Assembly (NCBI GenBank): GCA_023128135.1
Contig: JAGMEO010000010.1
Span: 1-11,835 of the forward strand
From: Candidatus Bathyarchaeota archaeon
Lineage (GTDB): Archaea > Thermoproteota > Bathyarchaeia > RBG-16-48-13 > JAGMEO01
Direction: 5' to 3'
DNA: 11,835 nt
Shown: positions 1 to 5,862 of the stretch, piece by piece
How the letters are laid out: the number at the start of each line of letters is the position of its first letter
How positions within the stretch are numbered: the first letter of the stretch is position 1
Position numbers and translations under genes: made by a program
Notes under the pieces: generated by a model
Told to the model about the DNA's origin: nothing
What the model saw: the letters and a program-made list of their open reading frames with translations, nothing else
Database searches by the model: none

Positions 1-6
1 TTATTT

Positions 7-360
7 ATGAAATTTGACGTATCAAAAGAACTTGCGGAGGCGGCCTATGAAGCTCTCCAAGTAGCCCGAGACACAGGAAAAATCAAGAAAGGAACTAATG
101 AATCCACTAAAGCCATTGAACGTGGAATAGCAAAACTGGTATATATAGCAGAGGATGTACAACCGCCTGAAGTTGTAGCTCATTTACCACTTCTATGCGA
201 GGAACGAAAAACTTCATACATTTATGTGCCAAGCAAACTAAAGCTTGGAACCTCAACTGGTTTAAAGGTTGGGGCAGCTGCCGTTTGCATAATAGAGCCT
301 GGTGATGCTGCTGAACTTGTTAAAGAAATCACGTCAAAACTGGAAACCCTAGCAAAATAG
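7..360 (+). CDS. rpl7ae: Ribosomal protein L7Ae (kink-turn RNA-binding protein)
   Basis: The 117-residue protein matches archaeal L7Ae along its whole length. In archaea L7Ae sits in the 50S subunit and is also the kink-turn-binding core of box C/D and H/ACA guide RNPs and of RNase P. The RNA-binding signature KKGTNESTKAIERG is at residues 27-40, followed by the conserved AEDVQPPEVVAHLPLLCEE stretch (49-67) and the VPSKLKLGTSTGL segment (74-86). The start is uncertain. No ribosome-binding site can be seen in the six bases before the ATG, and those bases stay open in frame (Leu-Phe). Leu-Phe-Met-Lys-Phe resembles the Phe-Tyr-Val-Lys-Phe run that precedes this point in many archaeal homologues, so a few N-terminal residues may lie outside the window. 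It heads the conserved L7Ae-S28e-L24e-Ndk-IF2 gene string, 18 bases before rps28e. Identity is very secure. Confidence 0.95.
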   Translation: MKFDVSKELAEAAYEALQVARDTGKIKKGTNESTKAIERGIAKLVYIAEDVQPPEVVAHLPLLCEERKTSYIYVPSKLKLGTSTGLKVGAAAVCIIEPGDAAELVKEITSKLETLAK

Positions 361-378
361 AATGGGCGAAGTTGACCA

Positions 379-594
379 ATGAGCGAAAAAGAACAAAAGC
401 TCCTAACTCCAGCTGAAGTGATTCAAATCATTGGTCGAGTTGGAGTAATTGGAGAGGTCAACCAAGTACGTGTACAAATACTTGAAGGAAAAGACAAGGG
501 AAGAATCATATCCAGAAACATAAAGGGTCCAGTGAGAATTGGCGACACTCTCATGTTGCGAGAGACTGACAGAGAAGCTAAAAAAATCAGGTAA
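379..594 (+). CDS. rps28e: 30S ribosomal protein S28e
   Basis: This 71-residue protein is the archaeal/eukaryotic S28e, a small OB-fold protein of the 30S head near the mRNA exit path. The family core VIQIIGRVGVIGEVNQVRVQ spans residues 14-33. The hallmark C-terminus RETDREAKKIR (61-71) is intact, so the gene is complete and of normal length for an archaeal S28e. The ATG lies 18 bases after the rpl7ae stop and only 16 bases before the next gene, so it is almost certainly cotranscribed with its neighbours. Nothing unusual is seen in the protein. Confidence 0.96.
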   Translation: MSEKEQKLLTPAEVIQIIGRVGVIGEVNQVRVQILEGKDKGRIISRNIKGPVRIGDTLMLRETDREAKKIR

Positions 595-610
595 TTTTGA
601 GGTTTCTTAT

Positions 611-805
611 ATGCCAAAAACCCATAAATGCTCCTTCTGTGGACAAGAATTCCAACATGGAACAGGTCTCATGTACGTAAAAACTGATAGTACAGTTTAC
701 TGGTTCTGCTCAAGTAAATGTCGAAAAAATATGCTTGTGCTCAAAAGGGAACCAAAAAAATATAAATGGACAACTCATTACGCGCGGAAAGCGAAAAAGG
801 AATGA
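611..805 (+). CDS. rpl24e: 50S ribosomal protein L24e (zinc ribbon)
   Basis: This 64-residue protein is L24e, a small zinc-binding protein of the 50S subunit. The zinc ligands are Cys7 and Cys10 (CSFC) and Cys33 and Cys37 (CSSKC). The family motif GTGLMYVKTDSTVYWFCSSK runs between and through them, and a basic tail (KKYKWTTHYARKAKKE) follows. I chose the ATG at 611 because a GAGGT ribosome-binding site sits at 599-603, seven bases upstream, and because the family begins with M-x-x-x-x-C. The frame is open back to an ATG at 539, but that would overlap rps28e and add 24 residues unlike the family. The stop codon overlaps the ndk start (ATGA), which suggests translational coupling. Confidence 0.95.
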   Translation: MPKTHKCSFCGQEFQHGTGLMYVKTDSTVYWFCSSKCRKNMLVLKREPKKYKWTTHYARKAKKE

Positions 806-1221
806 AAGATCATACATTTATCATAATTAAACCTAACGCTGTTAAAAGGGGTCTCATTGGGAAAATAATAGCGCGTATCGAAAACAAAGGATTAAAAATA
901 ATAGCCTTAAAACTTCTTCGACTAACACGATCACAAGCAGAAAACCTATACGAGATGCACAGAAATAAACCGTTTTTTGGATATCTTATCAACCACATTA
1001 CTTCTGATTTTATTGTGGCTATGGTCATTGAAGGAAAAGAAGCCATAAAGGTAATGAGAAAAATGGTGGGTACCACAAACCCGACAGAGGCTGCGTTTGG
1101 AACAATAAGAGGTGATTTTGGGCTTTCAATAACAGAGAACATCATCCATGCAGCTGATAATGAAGAAAACACTTTAAGGGAAATGAAGATCTGCTTTACT
1201 TCTGAAGAGATTTTATCTTAG
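802..1221 (+). CDS. ndk: Nucleoside diphosphate kinase
   Basis: The 139-residue protein is nucleoside diphosphate kinase. It moves the gamma-phosphate of ATP to other NDPs and dNDPs through a phosphohistidine. The N-terminal IIIKPNAVKRGLIG segment (about residues 7-19) and the nucleotide-binding GTTNPTEAAFGTIRGDFG segment (90-107) are present. The catalytic histidine is His116 in NIIHAADNEENT. The frame is open upstream to 766, but the ATG at 802 is preferred: it overlaps the rpl24e stop as ATGA, and the protein then starts at the normal family position just before the first beta strand. Linkage of ndk to L24e and IF2 is common in archaea and suits the GTP demand of translation. A gap of 103 bases separates it from infB. 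Confidence 0.96.
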   Translation: MKDHTFIIIKPNAVKRGLIGKIIARIENKGLKIIALKLLRLTRSQAENLYEMHRNKPFFGYLINHITSDFIVAMVIEGKEAIKVMRKMVGTTNPTEAAFGTIRGDFGLSITENIIHAADNEENTLREMKICFTSEEILS

Positions 1222-1324
1222 AATATGGTATTTAAACCTCTTAATCAAACTTGAGATATTGATATAACTCTAGGTTTATAGAGTCGTTTAAACACCGATT
1301 TCTCACGATGAAAGGAGATCCAAA
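1222..1324 (+). promoter_or_regulatory. ndk-infB gap with a possible infB promoter and ribosome-binding site
   Basis: This 103-base AT-rich gap contains a TATA-like TTTATA at 1275-1280. Initiation about 25 bases downstream would give a leader of about 20 bases ending in a clear Shine-Dalgarno GGAGAT (1314-1319), seven bases after its GGAG from the TTG start at 1325. Other TATA-like runs (TTTAAA at 1231-1236, GATATAA at 1261-1267) are equally possible. The gap also has the palindrome GTTTAAAC (1286-1293) and a 7-base inverted repeat, TAAACCT 1233-1239 with AGGTTTA 1272-1278. The ribosome-binding site is well supported. Which TATA-like run is used is a guess. Confidence 0.4.
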
Positions 1325-3109
1325 TTGCCAGCTAGAATCCGCCAACCAGTTGCTTGCGTTCTAGGTCATGTTGACTCAGGAAAAACAACTCTATTAGATA
1401 AGATTCGGGGGTCAGCAGTTGCCTTGAGTGAAGTTGGCTCTATGACTCAACATATTGGAGCTAGTTTCTTCCCCCTTAGAACCTTGAAAGCGATAAGTGG
1501 AAAGGTGATAAAGCACAGTAGCGGGAAAATTAAAATTCCTGGTCTCCTCGTAATAGATACGCCCGGTCACAGCATTTTTATTAATCTTCGTAAACGTGGC
1601 GGGTCAGTTGCTGATATCGCAATACTTGTTCTGGATGTTCTGAGAGGTTTTGAACCTCAGACATATGAAAGTCTGGATATTCTCAAGAATCGTAAAATCC
1701 CCTTCATCGTAGCTGCAAACAAGATAGACACAATACCTGGTTGGGTTGACCATTCTGATGTTTCTCTATTAGAATCCTTGAAAAGCCAAGACACCAATGT
1801 TCAACAACAGCTTGACGATCACATTTATACAATAATTGGTACCTTTTCCAGATTGGGCTTCGAAGCCGAACGGTTTGATAGAATAAAAGATTTCACCAAA
1901 TATGTGACTATCGTTCCCTTGAGCGCCAAAACAGGGGAAGGGATTCCCGAGTTGTTGTCCATTTTAATCGGGCTTACTCAGCAGTATATGAGAAAGAAAC
2001 TTAAAGTAAGTAAAGGTGCTGCGAAAGGAACAATTTTAGAGGTAAAAGAAGAACCAGGCCTTGGTATTACAGTCAACGTTATCATATATGACGGGGTTCT
2101 ACATGAAGGAGACAAAATAGTTCTCGGCGGCAGAAATAAACCAATAGTTACAAGAGTAAGAGCTCTCTTACTACCCAAGCCTCTCGACGAAATACGTGAG
2201 CCACGAGAAAAATTCACTCCTGTAAAAGAGGTGAAAGCAGCTGCAGGAGTTAAGATTGCAGCTCCAGGTATTGAAGAGGCTATTGCAGGTGCTCCCCTTT
2301 ATGCTGCTGATCGTAAAAATCCAGTAAATATACTTGTTAAAACCGTAGCTGAAGAGCTAGAGAAACTCAGGATAATTACAGACAAAGTTGGTGTTGTATT
2401 AAAAACTGACACGCTGGGATCACTGGAGGCTACAATAAGCGAATTGGAGAAGAATGGGGTTCCAATAAGAATGGCCGATGTTGGGGATGTTTCAAGAAGA
2501 GACGTTATTGAAGCGTCGATTGTGAAGATGGACGCTCCAACGTTAGGTGTAATTCTCTCTTTTAATGTGCGAATTCTTCCTGATGTTGAAAAAGAGGCTG
2601 GAAATAGAGGTATCAAACTATTTAAGAACAACGTCATCTACCAGCTGATAGAAGATTACATCGAATGGATGCATTTACAAGAAGAAGCCATGACCAAAAG
2701 AAGATTCGAATCTTTGATGAGGCCAGGTGAGATAAAAGTAATGCTAGGCTATATTTTTAGAAAGTGTAAACCAGCAATATTTGGTGTCGAGGTAATTACG
2801 GGAAGAGTTCAGCCTAAATACAGGTTAATCAAGGCCAATGGTGAGTTGATGGGTGAGGTTTTACAGATACAAGGCCAAGGACAACCCATACCAGAAGCAA
2901 CCGAAGGAATGCAAGTTGCACTTTCAATGAGAGAGCCAGTTATAGGACGTAATTTACATGAGGGCGACACGATGTACGTGCTGGTGCCTGAAGAGGATGT
3001 GAAAAAACTTCTTGAGAAACATCAAAATAAACTTTCGCTTGGTGAAGTTGAAGTTTTAAACAAACTCATAGAAGTCATGAGAAAACACAATCCACTATGG
3101 GGGCTATAA
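1325..3109 (+). CDS. infB: Translation initiation factor aIF5B (IF2 family GTPase)
   Basis: This 594-residue protein is the archaeal homologue of eIF5B/IF2. It uses GTP to promote joining of the ribosomal subunits and to hold initiator tRNA in place. G1 is GHVDSGKT (14-21), G2 has Thr41 in GSMTQHIGA, G3 is DTPGH (78-82), G4 is NKID (132-135) and G5 begins SAK (200-202). After these come the beta-barrel domain II (about 225-330), the domain III region and the C-terminal domain IV. Length is normal for archaea, with no long eukaryotic N-terminal extension and no intein. The start codon is TTG, chosen because GGAG lies seven bases upstream and the protein then begins a few residues before the first strand, as in homologues. 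In G3 the residue after PGH is Ser83 where Glu is usual. It follows ndk and precedes rps6e. Confidence 0.96.
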   Translation: MPARIRQPVACVLGHVDSGKTTLLDKIRGSAVALSEVGSMTQHIGASFFPLRTLKAISGKVIKHSSGKIKIPGLLVIDTPGHSIFINLRKRGGSVADIAILVLDVLRGFEPQTYESLDILKNRKIPFIVAANKIDTIPGWVDHSDVSLLESLKSQDTNVQQQLDDHIYTIIGTFSRLGFEAERFDRIKDFTKYVTIVPLSAKTGEGIPELLSILIGLTQQYMRKKLKVSKGAAKGTILEVKEEPGLGITVNVIIYDGVLHEGDKIVLGGRNKPIVTRVRALLLPKPLDEIREPREKFTPVKEVKAAAGVKIAAPGIEEAIAGAPLYAADRKNPVNILVKTVAEELEKLRIITDKVGVVLKTDTLGSLEATISELEKNGVPIRMADVGDVSRRDVIEASIVKMDAPTLGVILSFNVRILPDVEKEAGNRGIKLFKNNVIYQLIEDYIEWMHLQEEAMTKRRFESLMRPGEIKVMLGYIFRKCKPAIFGVEVITGRVQPKYRLIKANGELMGEVLQIQGQGQPIPEATEGMQVALSMREPVIGRNLHEGDTMYVLVPEEDVKKLLEKHQNKLSLGEVEVLNKLIEVMRKHNPLWGL

Positions 3110-3178
3110 AAATCTTTAATAAATAGAAAGCTTGGCTATAGTTGATATCGCATGAGACCAATTAACTGAGAGAATAAA
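3110..3178 (+). promoter_or_regulatory. infB-rps6e gap with a possible rps6e promoter
   Basis: This 69-base gap holds an AT-rich TATA-like run TTTAATAAATA at 3115-3125. Initiation about 25 bases downstream would give a leader of roughly 30 bases for rps6e. A weak purine stretch, GAGAGAATAAA, directly precedes the ATG at 3179. Read-through from infB is also possible, since no strong T-tract follows its stop. Confidence 0.3.
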
Positions 3179-3601
3179 ATGGCTAAGTTCAAACTTGTAA
3201 TATCAGACACAGAAACAGGCAAATCAAAAAGTCTTGAAATTGAAGGTTCTGCAGCTCAACCATTGGTTGGGCAAAAAATCGGAGATACAATCGATGGAGC
3301 CATCGCAAAAATGCGTGGAGCAAAACTTAAAATAACTGGTGGAAGCGATAAGGACGGAACTCCTTTGAAACCTAATGTGTATGGGGAGGTAAGAGCTTCA
3401 ATAATGTTGAGTAGAGGAGTTGGTTTCCATCCAAAACAAAAAGGTGAGCGGAGGAGGAAAATGGTTCGTGGAAATGTAATAACCGACGACATATTTCAGA
3501 TAAATCTTAAGATCCTTGAAAAGCCTAAGAAGAAATCTCGTAAAAAAACAAAGAAACTATTAAAGAAACCTTCTGATAAATCATCAATACAAAAGGAATA
3601 G
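3179..3601 (+). CDS. rps6e: 30S ribosomal protein S6e
   Basis: This 140-residue protein is archaeal S6e of the 30S subunit. The conserved fold covers about residues 1-112. Recognisable segments are IGDTIDGAIAKMRGAKLKIT (34-53), GGSDKDGTPLKP (54-65) and the signature GVGFHPKQKGERRRKMVRGN (80-99) with ITDDIFQINLKI after it. The C-terminus from about residue 115 is a very lysine-rich tail (PKKKSRKKTKKLLKKP), longer than the folded domain needs. It is probably disordered and probably contacts rRNA. The TAG stop is immediately next to the stop of the convergent rps27ae gene, with no base between. The A-rich lysine codons of the tail therefore form the first T-rich stretch met by transcripts leaving rps27ae on the other strand. 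Confidence 0.95.
   Translation: MAKFKLVISDTETGKSKSLEIEGSAAQPLVGQKIGDTIDGAIAKMRGAKLKITGGSDKDGTPLKPNVYGEVRASIMLSRGVGFHPKQKGERRRKMVRGNVITDDIFQINLKILEKPKKKSRKKTKKLLKKPSDKSSIQKE
3541..3570 (-). terminator. T-rich stretch opposite the rps6e lysine tail, possible rps27ae terminator
   Basis: Transcripts leaving rps27ae on the minus strand run directly into the 3' end of rps6e. The complement of the AAA-rich lysine codons gives a T-rich sequence that includes seven T in a row (opposite 3542-3548). It lies about 30-60 bases past the rps27ae stop, a plausible archaeal U-tract terminator. No hairpin was identified. Confidence 0.3.
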
Positions 3602-3784
3602 TTACTGTTCATTTGTGATGTATTCTGTATATGAACATCCACCACAAGCCCATCTAGGAACTGGTTTCTTATGATGAGCCATGAACACTCCGCATCTTGG
3701 GCATTTCCTTAAATTTCTTACTAGTTTTTCTCCGTTAATTTTGTAATAAGTATGCACTTTCCTCTCTTTCTTTTTCTCGCTCAT
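3602..3784 (-). CDS. rps27ae: 30S ribosomal protein S27ae (zinc ribbon)
   Basis: This 60-residue protein is S27ae of the 30S subunit, without the ubiquitin fusion found in eukaryotes. The zinc ligands are Cys28 and Cys31 (CPRC) and Cys47 and Cys50 (CGGC). The family signature CPRCGVFMAHHKK is followed by PRWACGGCSYTEY. The lysine-rich N-terminus leads into HTYYKINGEKLVRNLRK (11-27). The start overlaps the rps24e stop (ATGA), so the two are likely cotranslated. This gene ends the minus-strand block and converges on rps6e with zero spacing. Confidence 0.95.
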   Translation of the reverse strand: MSEKKKERKVHTYYKINGEKLVRNLRKCPRCGVFMAHHKKPVPRWACGGCSYTEYITNEQ

Positions 3785-4188
3785 TCTGTTTCTTCCTTAT
3801 CTAAAGGTTTTGGAGCTTTCTCTTCTTCAGGTTTTGGAGCTTTTTTCTCTGGAGCAGACAGAACTTTCTCATCTTTGCCTTTACGCTTTGATGTTCGCTT
3901 CTTTTCTTCAAGTGACATGTTTCTTTTATGAATGTAATCTGGAATGATCTGCCTAGCTTTTTCAGCTGTATCGTAGACTTCGGCTTCTCCAATGGTCCTG
4001 TTAACTCCTGGAGACGTCTTCATCTTAATTATATAGACTTGATCTTGTTTAATTTTAAGCAGGTTTGCTAAAGACACCCTAGTTTGATAAAGCTGTGGGG
4101 TTCCTGATGATGGGTGGTCAATAGAAAATTGTATTTCCTTTCGCTCCAGGAGAGGATTGTATTTTTCTGAAGTTTTTTTAATGTTCAA
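3781..4188 (-). CDS. rps24e: 30S ribosomal protein S24e
   Basis: This 135-residue protein is S24e of the 30S subunit. The family core is visible: NPLLERKEIQFSIDH (11-25), GTPQLYQTRVSLANLL (29-44), the IIKMKTSPGVNRTIGEAEVY stretch (53-72) and IIPDYIHKRN (81-90). From about residue 95 there is a charged Lys/Glu/Pro tail with the repeated unit EKKAPKP / EEKAPKP, which is unusually long for the family and probably disordered. The start codon is TTG (4186-4188). It is preferred because the number of residues before NPLL (ten) is what I recall of archaeal homologues, and because the upstream frame reaches a stop within six codons without ATG, GTG or TTG. A GGGATG purine run a few bases upstream may act as the ribosome-binding site. 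It overlaps rps27ae. Confidence 0.93.
   Translation of the reverse strand: MNIKKTSEKYNPLLERKEIQFSIDHPSSGTPQLYQTRVSLANLLKIKQDQVYIIKMKTSPGVNRTIGEAEVYDTAEKARQIIPDYIHKRNMSLEEKKRTSKRKGKDEKVLSAPEKKAPKPEEEKAPKPLDKEETE
3805..3843. repeat. 15-base direct repeat, period 24, in the rps24e tail
   Basis: AGGTTTTGGAGCTTT occurs exactly twice, at 3805-3819 and 3829-3843, a period of 24 bases or 8 codons. It encodes the two KAPKP units of the S24e C-terminal tail. The tail probably grew by in-frame duplication, which is an inference from the exact repeat and codon-multiple period. Confidence 0.75.
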
Positions 4189-4446
4189 AGTTACATCCCA
4201 ATTTCATCGTTAATGAATTAATTTTTACATCTTCTTTCTAGGAGAATGCTATATATGTTTTCATAAACTGTTCTTTTACATTTCTTTGTATAGTGTTTCG
4301 CACGTGCTTACGCCTCTGGGCATCTTCTTTTACTGAAATATACTATGTTTGAATGCTTTTTGTACCTCAATCTTTCAAACATCTGGAAAGTTACAAGTGG
4401 TCGTAATAAAAATATTTTTTGCAATCGAACGTGAACATTCCCTTTT
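4189..4446 (-). promoter_or_regulatory. 258-base gap between the dephospho-CoA kinase gene and rps24e, with a probable rps24e promoter
   Basis: This is the longest gene-free stretch in the window. On the minus strand a good TATA-like CATATATAG lies at 4249-4257. Initiation about 25 bases downstream would give an rps24e leader of about 40 bases. Farther upstream is a GC-rich patch (about 4299-4322) in otherwise AT-rich DNA, with the palindrome GCACGTGC at 4300-4307. A 9-base perfect inverted repeat, ATGTTTGAA (4345-4353) with TTCAAACAT (4374-4382), has a 20-base spacer. No tRNA, no box C/D pair and no convincing protein gene could be recognised here. Confidence 0.45.
4405..4420 (-). terminator. 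Possible T-tract terminator after the dephospho-CoA kinase gene
   Basis: Read on the minus strand, a run ending in TATTTTTATT occurs 27 or more bases after the kinase stop. Archaeal termination often uses U-rich tracts without a stable hairpin. The core AAAAATATTTTT is self-complementary. This is position-based inference only. Confidence 0.3.
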
Positions 4447-4974
4447 TTACATGGTCATTGCTTTAAGGATGGATTTTATTTCTTGCTTCTTCTCTTTTGT
4501 AATACGGACTATAACTATTCCTTTGTGGGGTTGGCCGTAAACTACTATTGCGTTTTGCGGAGCGTTCATAATCATGGGCAAGACTAGTAGATCTTCTTCT
4601 CCTTCGACCACGATTTTTGTAACCGTTGTTTCCTTTGTTGCATCTTGAATGACTTTCCAGGCTTCTGGAGTTATGGTTCCCGGAGGGTTTTTTACGTGAA
4701 TTTCTCTTTCTGTTTTGAGTGGTACAGGTAAAATTGGCTTTCTCATGACTTTATTGTCAACAATATAAATATCAGCGTCTATGCCATGTTTTGAAATGTT
4801 TGCTGTTGCAACGTCACCAACGGCAAAAACCTTCAAGGGATTGTTTTTTTTGATATAATCTGAAAGGTATTTCGCTATCTCATTTCGAGAGCCCGTGACT
4901 AGTTCTCCAAGAGGCTGTTTGAGCTTTACCCGAAGTGTATTAGTGAGGCGGTAGGTCCGAGGTAGAGTGTTCAT
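4447..4974 (-). CDS. GTP-dependent dephospho-CoA kinase (DUF359 family)
   Basis: The 175-residue protein belongs to the archaeal family first called DUF359 (PF04019). A Thermococcus member was shown to phosphorylate dephospho-CoA with GTP, the last step of CoA synthesis in archaea lacking CoaE. Visible family motifs are GDVATANI (53-60), ADIYIVDNKVMR (67-78) with Asp73, Lys75 and Arg78, NPPGTIT (96-102), VEGEEDLLVLP (123-133) and VVYGQPHKGIVIV (144-156). The acidic GEED and the Asp-x-Lys of the second motif are likely nucleotide, metal or substrate residues by family analogy. The length is normal and the start is ATG. It overlaps the spt4 stop by one base (TAATG), in the conserved archaeal order rpo7-spt4-kinase-rps24e. 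The activity is inferred from the family and has not been shown for this protein. Confidence 0.92.
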   Translation of the reverse strand: MNTLPRTYRLTNTLRVKLKQPLGELVTGSRNEIAKYLSDYIKKNNPLKVFAVGDVATANISKHGIDADIYIVDNKVMRKPILPVPLKTEREIHVKNPPGTITPEAWKVIQDATKETTVTKIVVEGEEDLLVLPMIMNAPQNAIVVYGQPHKGIVIVRITKEKKQEIKSILKAMTM

Positions 4975-5159
4975 TATCTGACACGTAGAGCATATCGCCC
5001 TTCTTTTTTAATCTTCATAGTTTCTGCAATTTTGGAATTTTCAGGGTCTAGAATTATTGTTATTCCTGTCCAGTCGTTGGATATATTAACAGTCTTACAG
5101 TCAGGGCAAAGATTTGTAGTTGTAATCAGATGACAGTTCTTGCAGGCTTTTTCACTCAT
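4974..5159 (-). CDS. spt4: Transcription elongation factor Spt4 (RpoE'')
   Basis: This 61-residue zinc protein is archaeal Spt4, the partner of Spt5 (the NusG homologue). Together they bind the RNA polymerase clamp and increase processivity. The four zinc cysteines are Cys6 and Cys9 (CKNC) and Cys18 and Cys21 (CPDC). The rest fits the family: NDWTGITIILDPENSKIAE (28-46) and a C-terminus KEGRYALRVR (52-61). The start overlaps the rpo7 stop (ATGA) and the end overlaps the kinase start by one base, so the three genes form one tightly coupled unit. spt5 is not in the window. Confidence 0.95.
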   Translation of the reverse strand: MSEKACKNCHLITTTNLCPDCKTVNISNDWTGITIILDPENSKIAETMKIKKEGRYALRVR

Positions 5160-5758
5160 TTGCTTTTGCCTTCTGCAGTTGGTGGAGTTGCTTTTGCTTG
5201 AATTTCTTCATGAAGTTTCTTAACATCTTCTGATACCCAGTCCAGTTTGCCAAGAAATGGTTGGCGCATAGTTAAACCAACTTTTCCTGATGTCCCTCCC
5301 TTAGCGAATGAAACCGCTGTTATTCTAACCCTCACGTTATCTCCTTGCTTCAGCCTTCGCTGTGTTTCTTTTCCGATTAAGACAGCTTGTCTCTCGTCAA
5401 AAGAAACATAATCATCAATAATCTGTGAAACATGAAGTAATGCATCAATCGGGCCCACTCGTATAAACGCACCAAAATCTTCTATCTCAATTACTTCCCC
5501 TTCAACTACTTCTTGGATCTGAGGATAAAAAGTAATAACGGAAAATGTAACACTATTGTATGTCGCACCATCACCTGGAATTATTTTCCCTACAGGACTT
5601 ACTTTGATGTTAGTTATTAGAACAACATAGCCTAGATCTTCGGTTACGATTCCCTCGTACTTCCCTTTCAGTTCTTCTTGAGCGACCTTCTTTAAGGGCT
5701 TGCCAAATTTCTCTGGTGGTATCCTAACGGTGTCCTCAATCATGATGAGTTTAAACAT
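5156..5758 (-). CDS. rpo7: DNA-directed RNA polymerase subunit Rpo7 (RpoE', S1 domain)
   Basis: The 200-residue protein is the archaeal Rpo7/RpoE' subunit, counterpart of eukaryotic Rpb7. With Rpo4 it forms the stalk of RNA polymerase that binds nascent RNA and helps open the promoter. The N-terminal domain (about 1-80) starts MFKLIMIEDTVRIPPEKFGK and contains the GDGATYNSVTFSVITFYPQ run (62-80). An S1 RNA-binding domain follows (about 82-165) with EDFGAFIRVGPIDALLHVSQ (93-112). The last 30 or so residues are a polar tail, slightly longer than is typical. The ATG at 5758 is supported by a short purine run (AAGGGAT) just upstream and by homologues starting with M-x-K-L. Its own TATA-like box lies in the gap after hppA. 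Confidence 0.95.
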   Translation of the reverse strand: MFKLIMIEDTVRIPPEKFGKPLKKVAQEELKGKYEGIVTEDLGYVVLITNIKVSPVGKIIPGDGATYNSVTFSVITFYPQIQEVVEGEVIEIEDFGAFIRVGPIDALLHVSQIIDDYVSFDERQAVLIGKETQRRLKQGDNVRVRITAVSFAKGGTSGKVGLTMRQPFLGKLDWVSEDVKKLHEEIQAKATPPTAEGKSK

Positions 5759-5862
5759 GTTTATCCCTTATAGAAAAGAAAATGATCAAGTGGGAATCCT
5801 AAACTTAAAGCTTTCTTATATATTCTCCCATCTAATTGGTCTTCATCAAAACACGTTGTCTG
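5759..5862 (-). promoter_or_regulatory. hppA-rpo7 gap with a probable rpo7 operon promoter
   Basis: On the minus strand TATATAAG lies at 5815-5822, preceded by the purine-rich GGGAGAA, a reasonable TATA box with a BRE-like element. Initiation about 25 bases downstream gives a leader of about 35 bases ending with AAGGGAT before the ATG. This would let rpo7-spt4-kinase be transcribed independently of hppA. No strong T-tract separates hppA from this promoter. Confidence 0.45.

Noticed and set aside
362..382. Six-codon reading frame ATG...TGA that overlaps the rps28e start as ATGA
   Set aside because: Far too short to support as a gene. The overlap is likely chance, and rps28e has a normal position after rpl7ae.
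539..610. N-terminal extension of rpl24e from the ATG at 539
   Set aside because: It overlaps rps28e by 56 bases, and its 24 residues do not resemble L24e. The ATG at 611 has a GAGGT site at good spacing.
766..801. N-terminal extension of ndk from the ATG at 766
   Set aside because: It lies inside rpl24e and adds 12 residues not typical of the family. The ATG at 802 overlaps the rpl24e stop in the usual coupled way.
810..1172. Antisense open frames opposite ndk, infB, rps6e, hppA and eif2g (for example this one)
   Set aside because: All lie fully within well-identified genes on the other strand and show no recognisable domain or ribosome-binding site.
4232..4340. Small open frame of about 30 codons on the minus strand, rich in Lys and Arg, upstream of rps24e
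   Set aside because: In AT-rich DNA such a length is expected by chance. It has no ATG near its beginning, no clear ribosome-binding site, and runs through the likely promoter.
4417..4433. TTCGATT on the minus strand, like a tRNA T-loop
   Set aside because: The flanking bases do not form the five-pair T-stem (G opposite G at the closing pair), and no acceptor stem, anticodon arm or D-arm is found around it.
4349..4540. Open frame of 63 codons on the plus strand in the large gap
   Set aside because: It overlaps the 3' end of the kinase gene in antisense, has no family resemblance, and is hydrophobic in the way shadow frames in T-rich DNA are.
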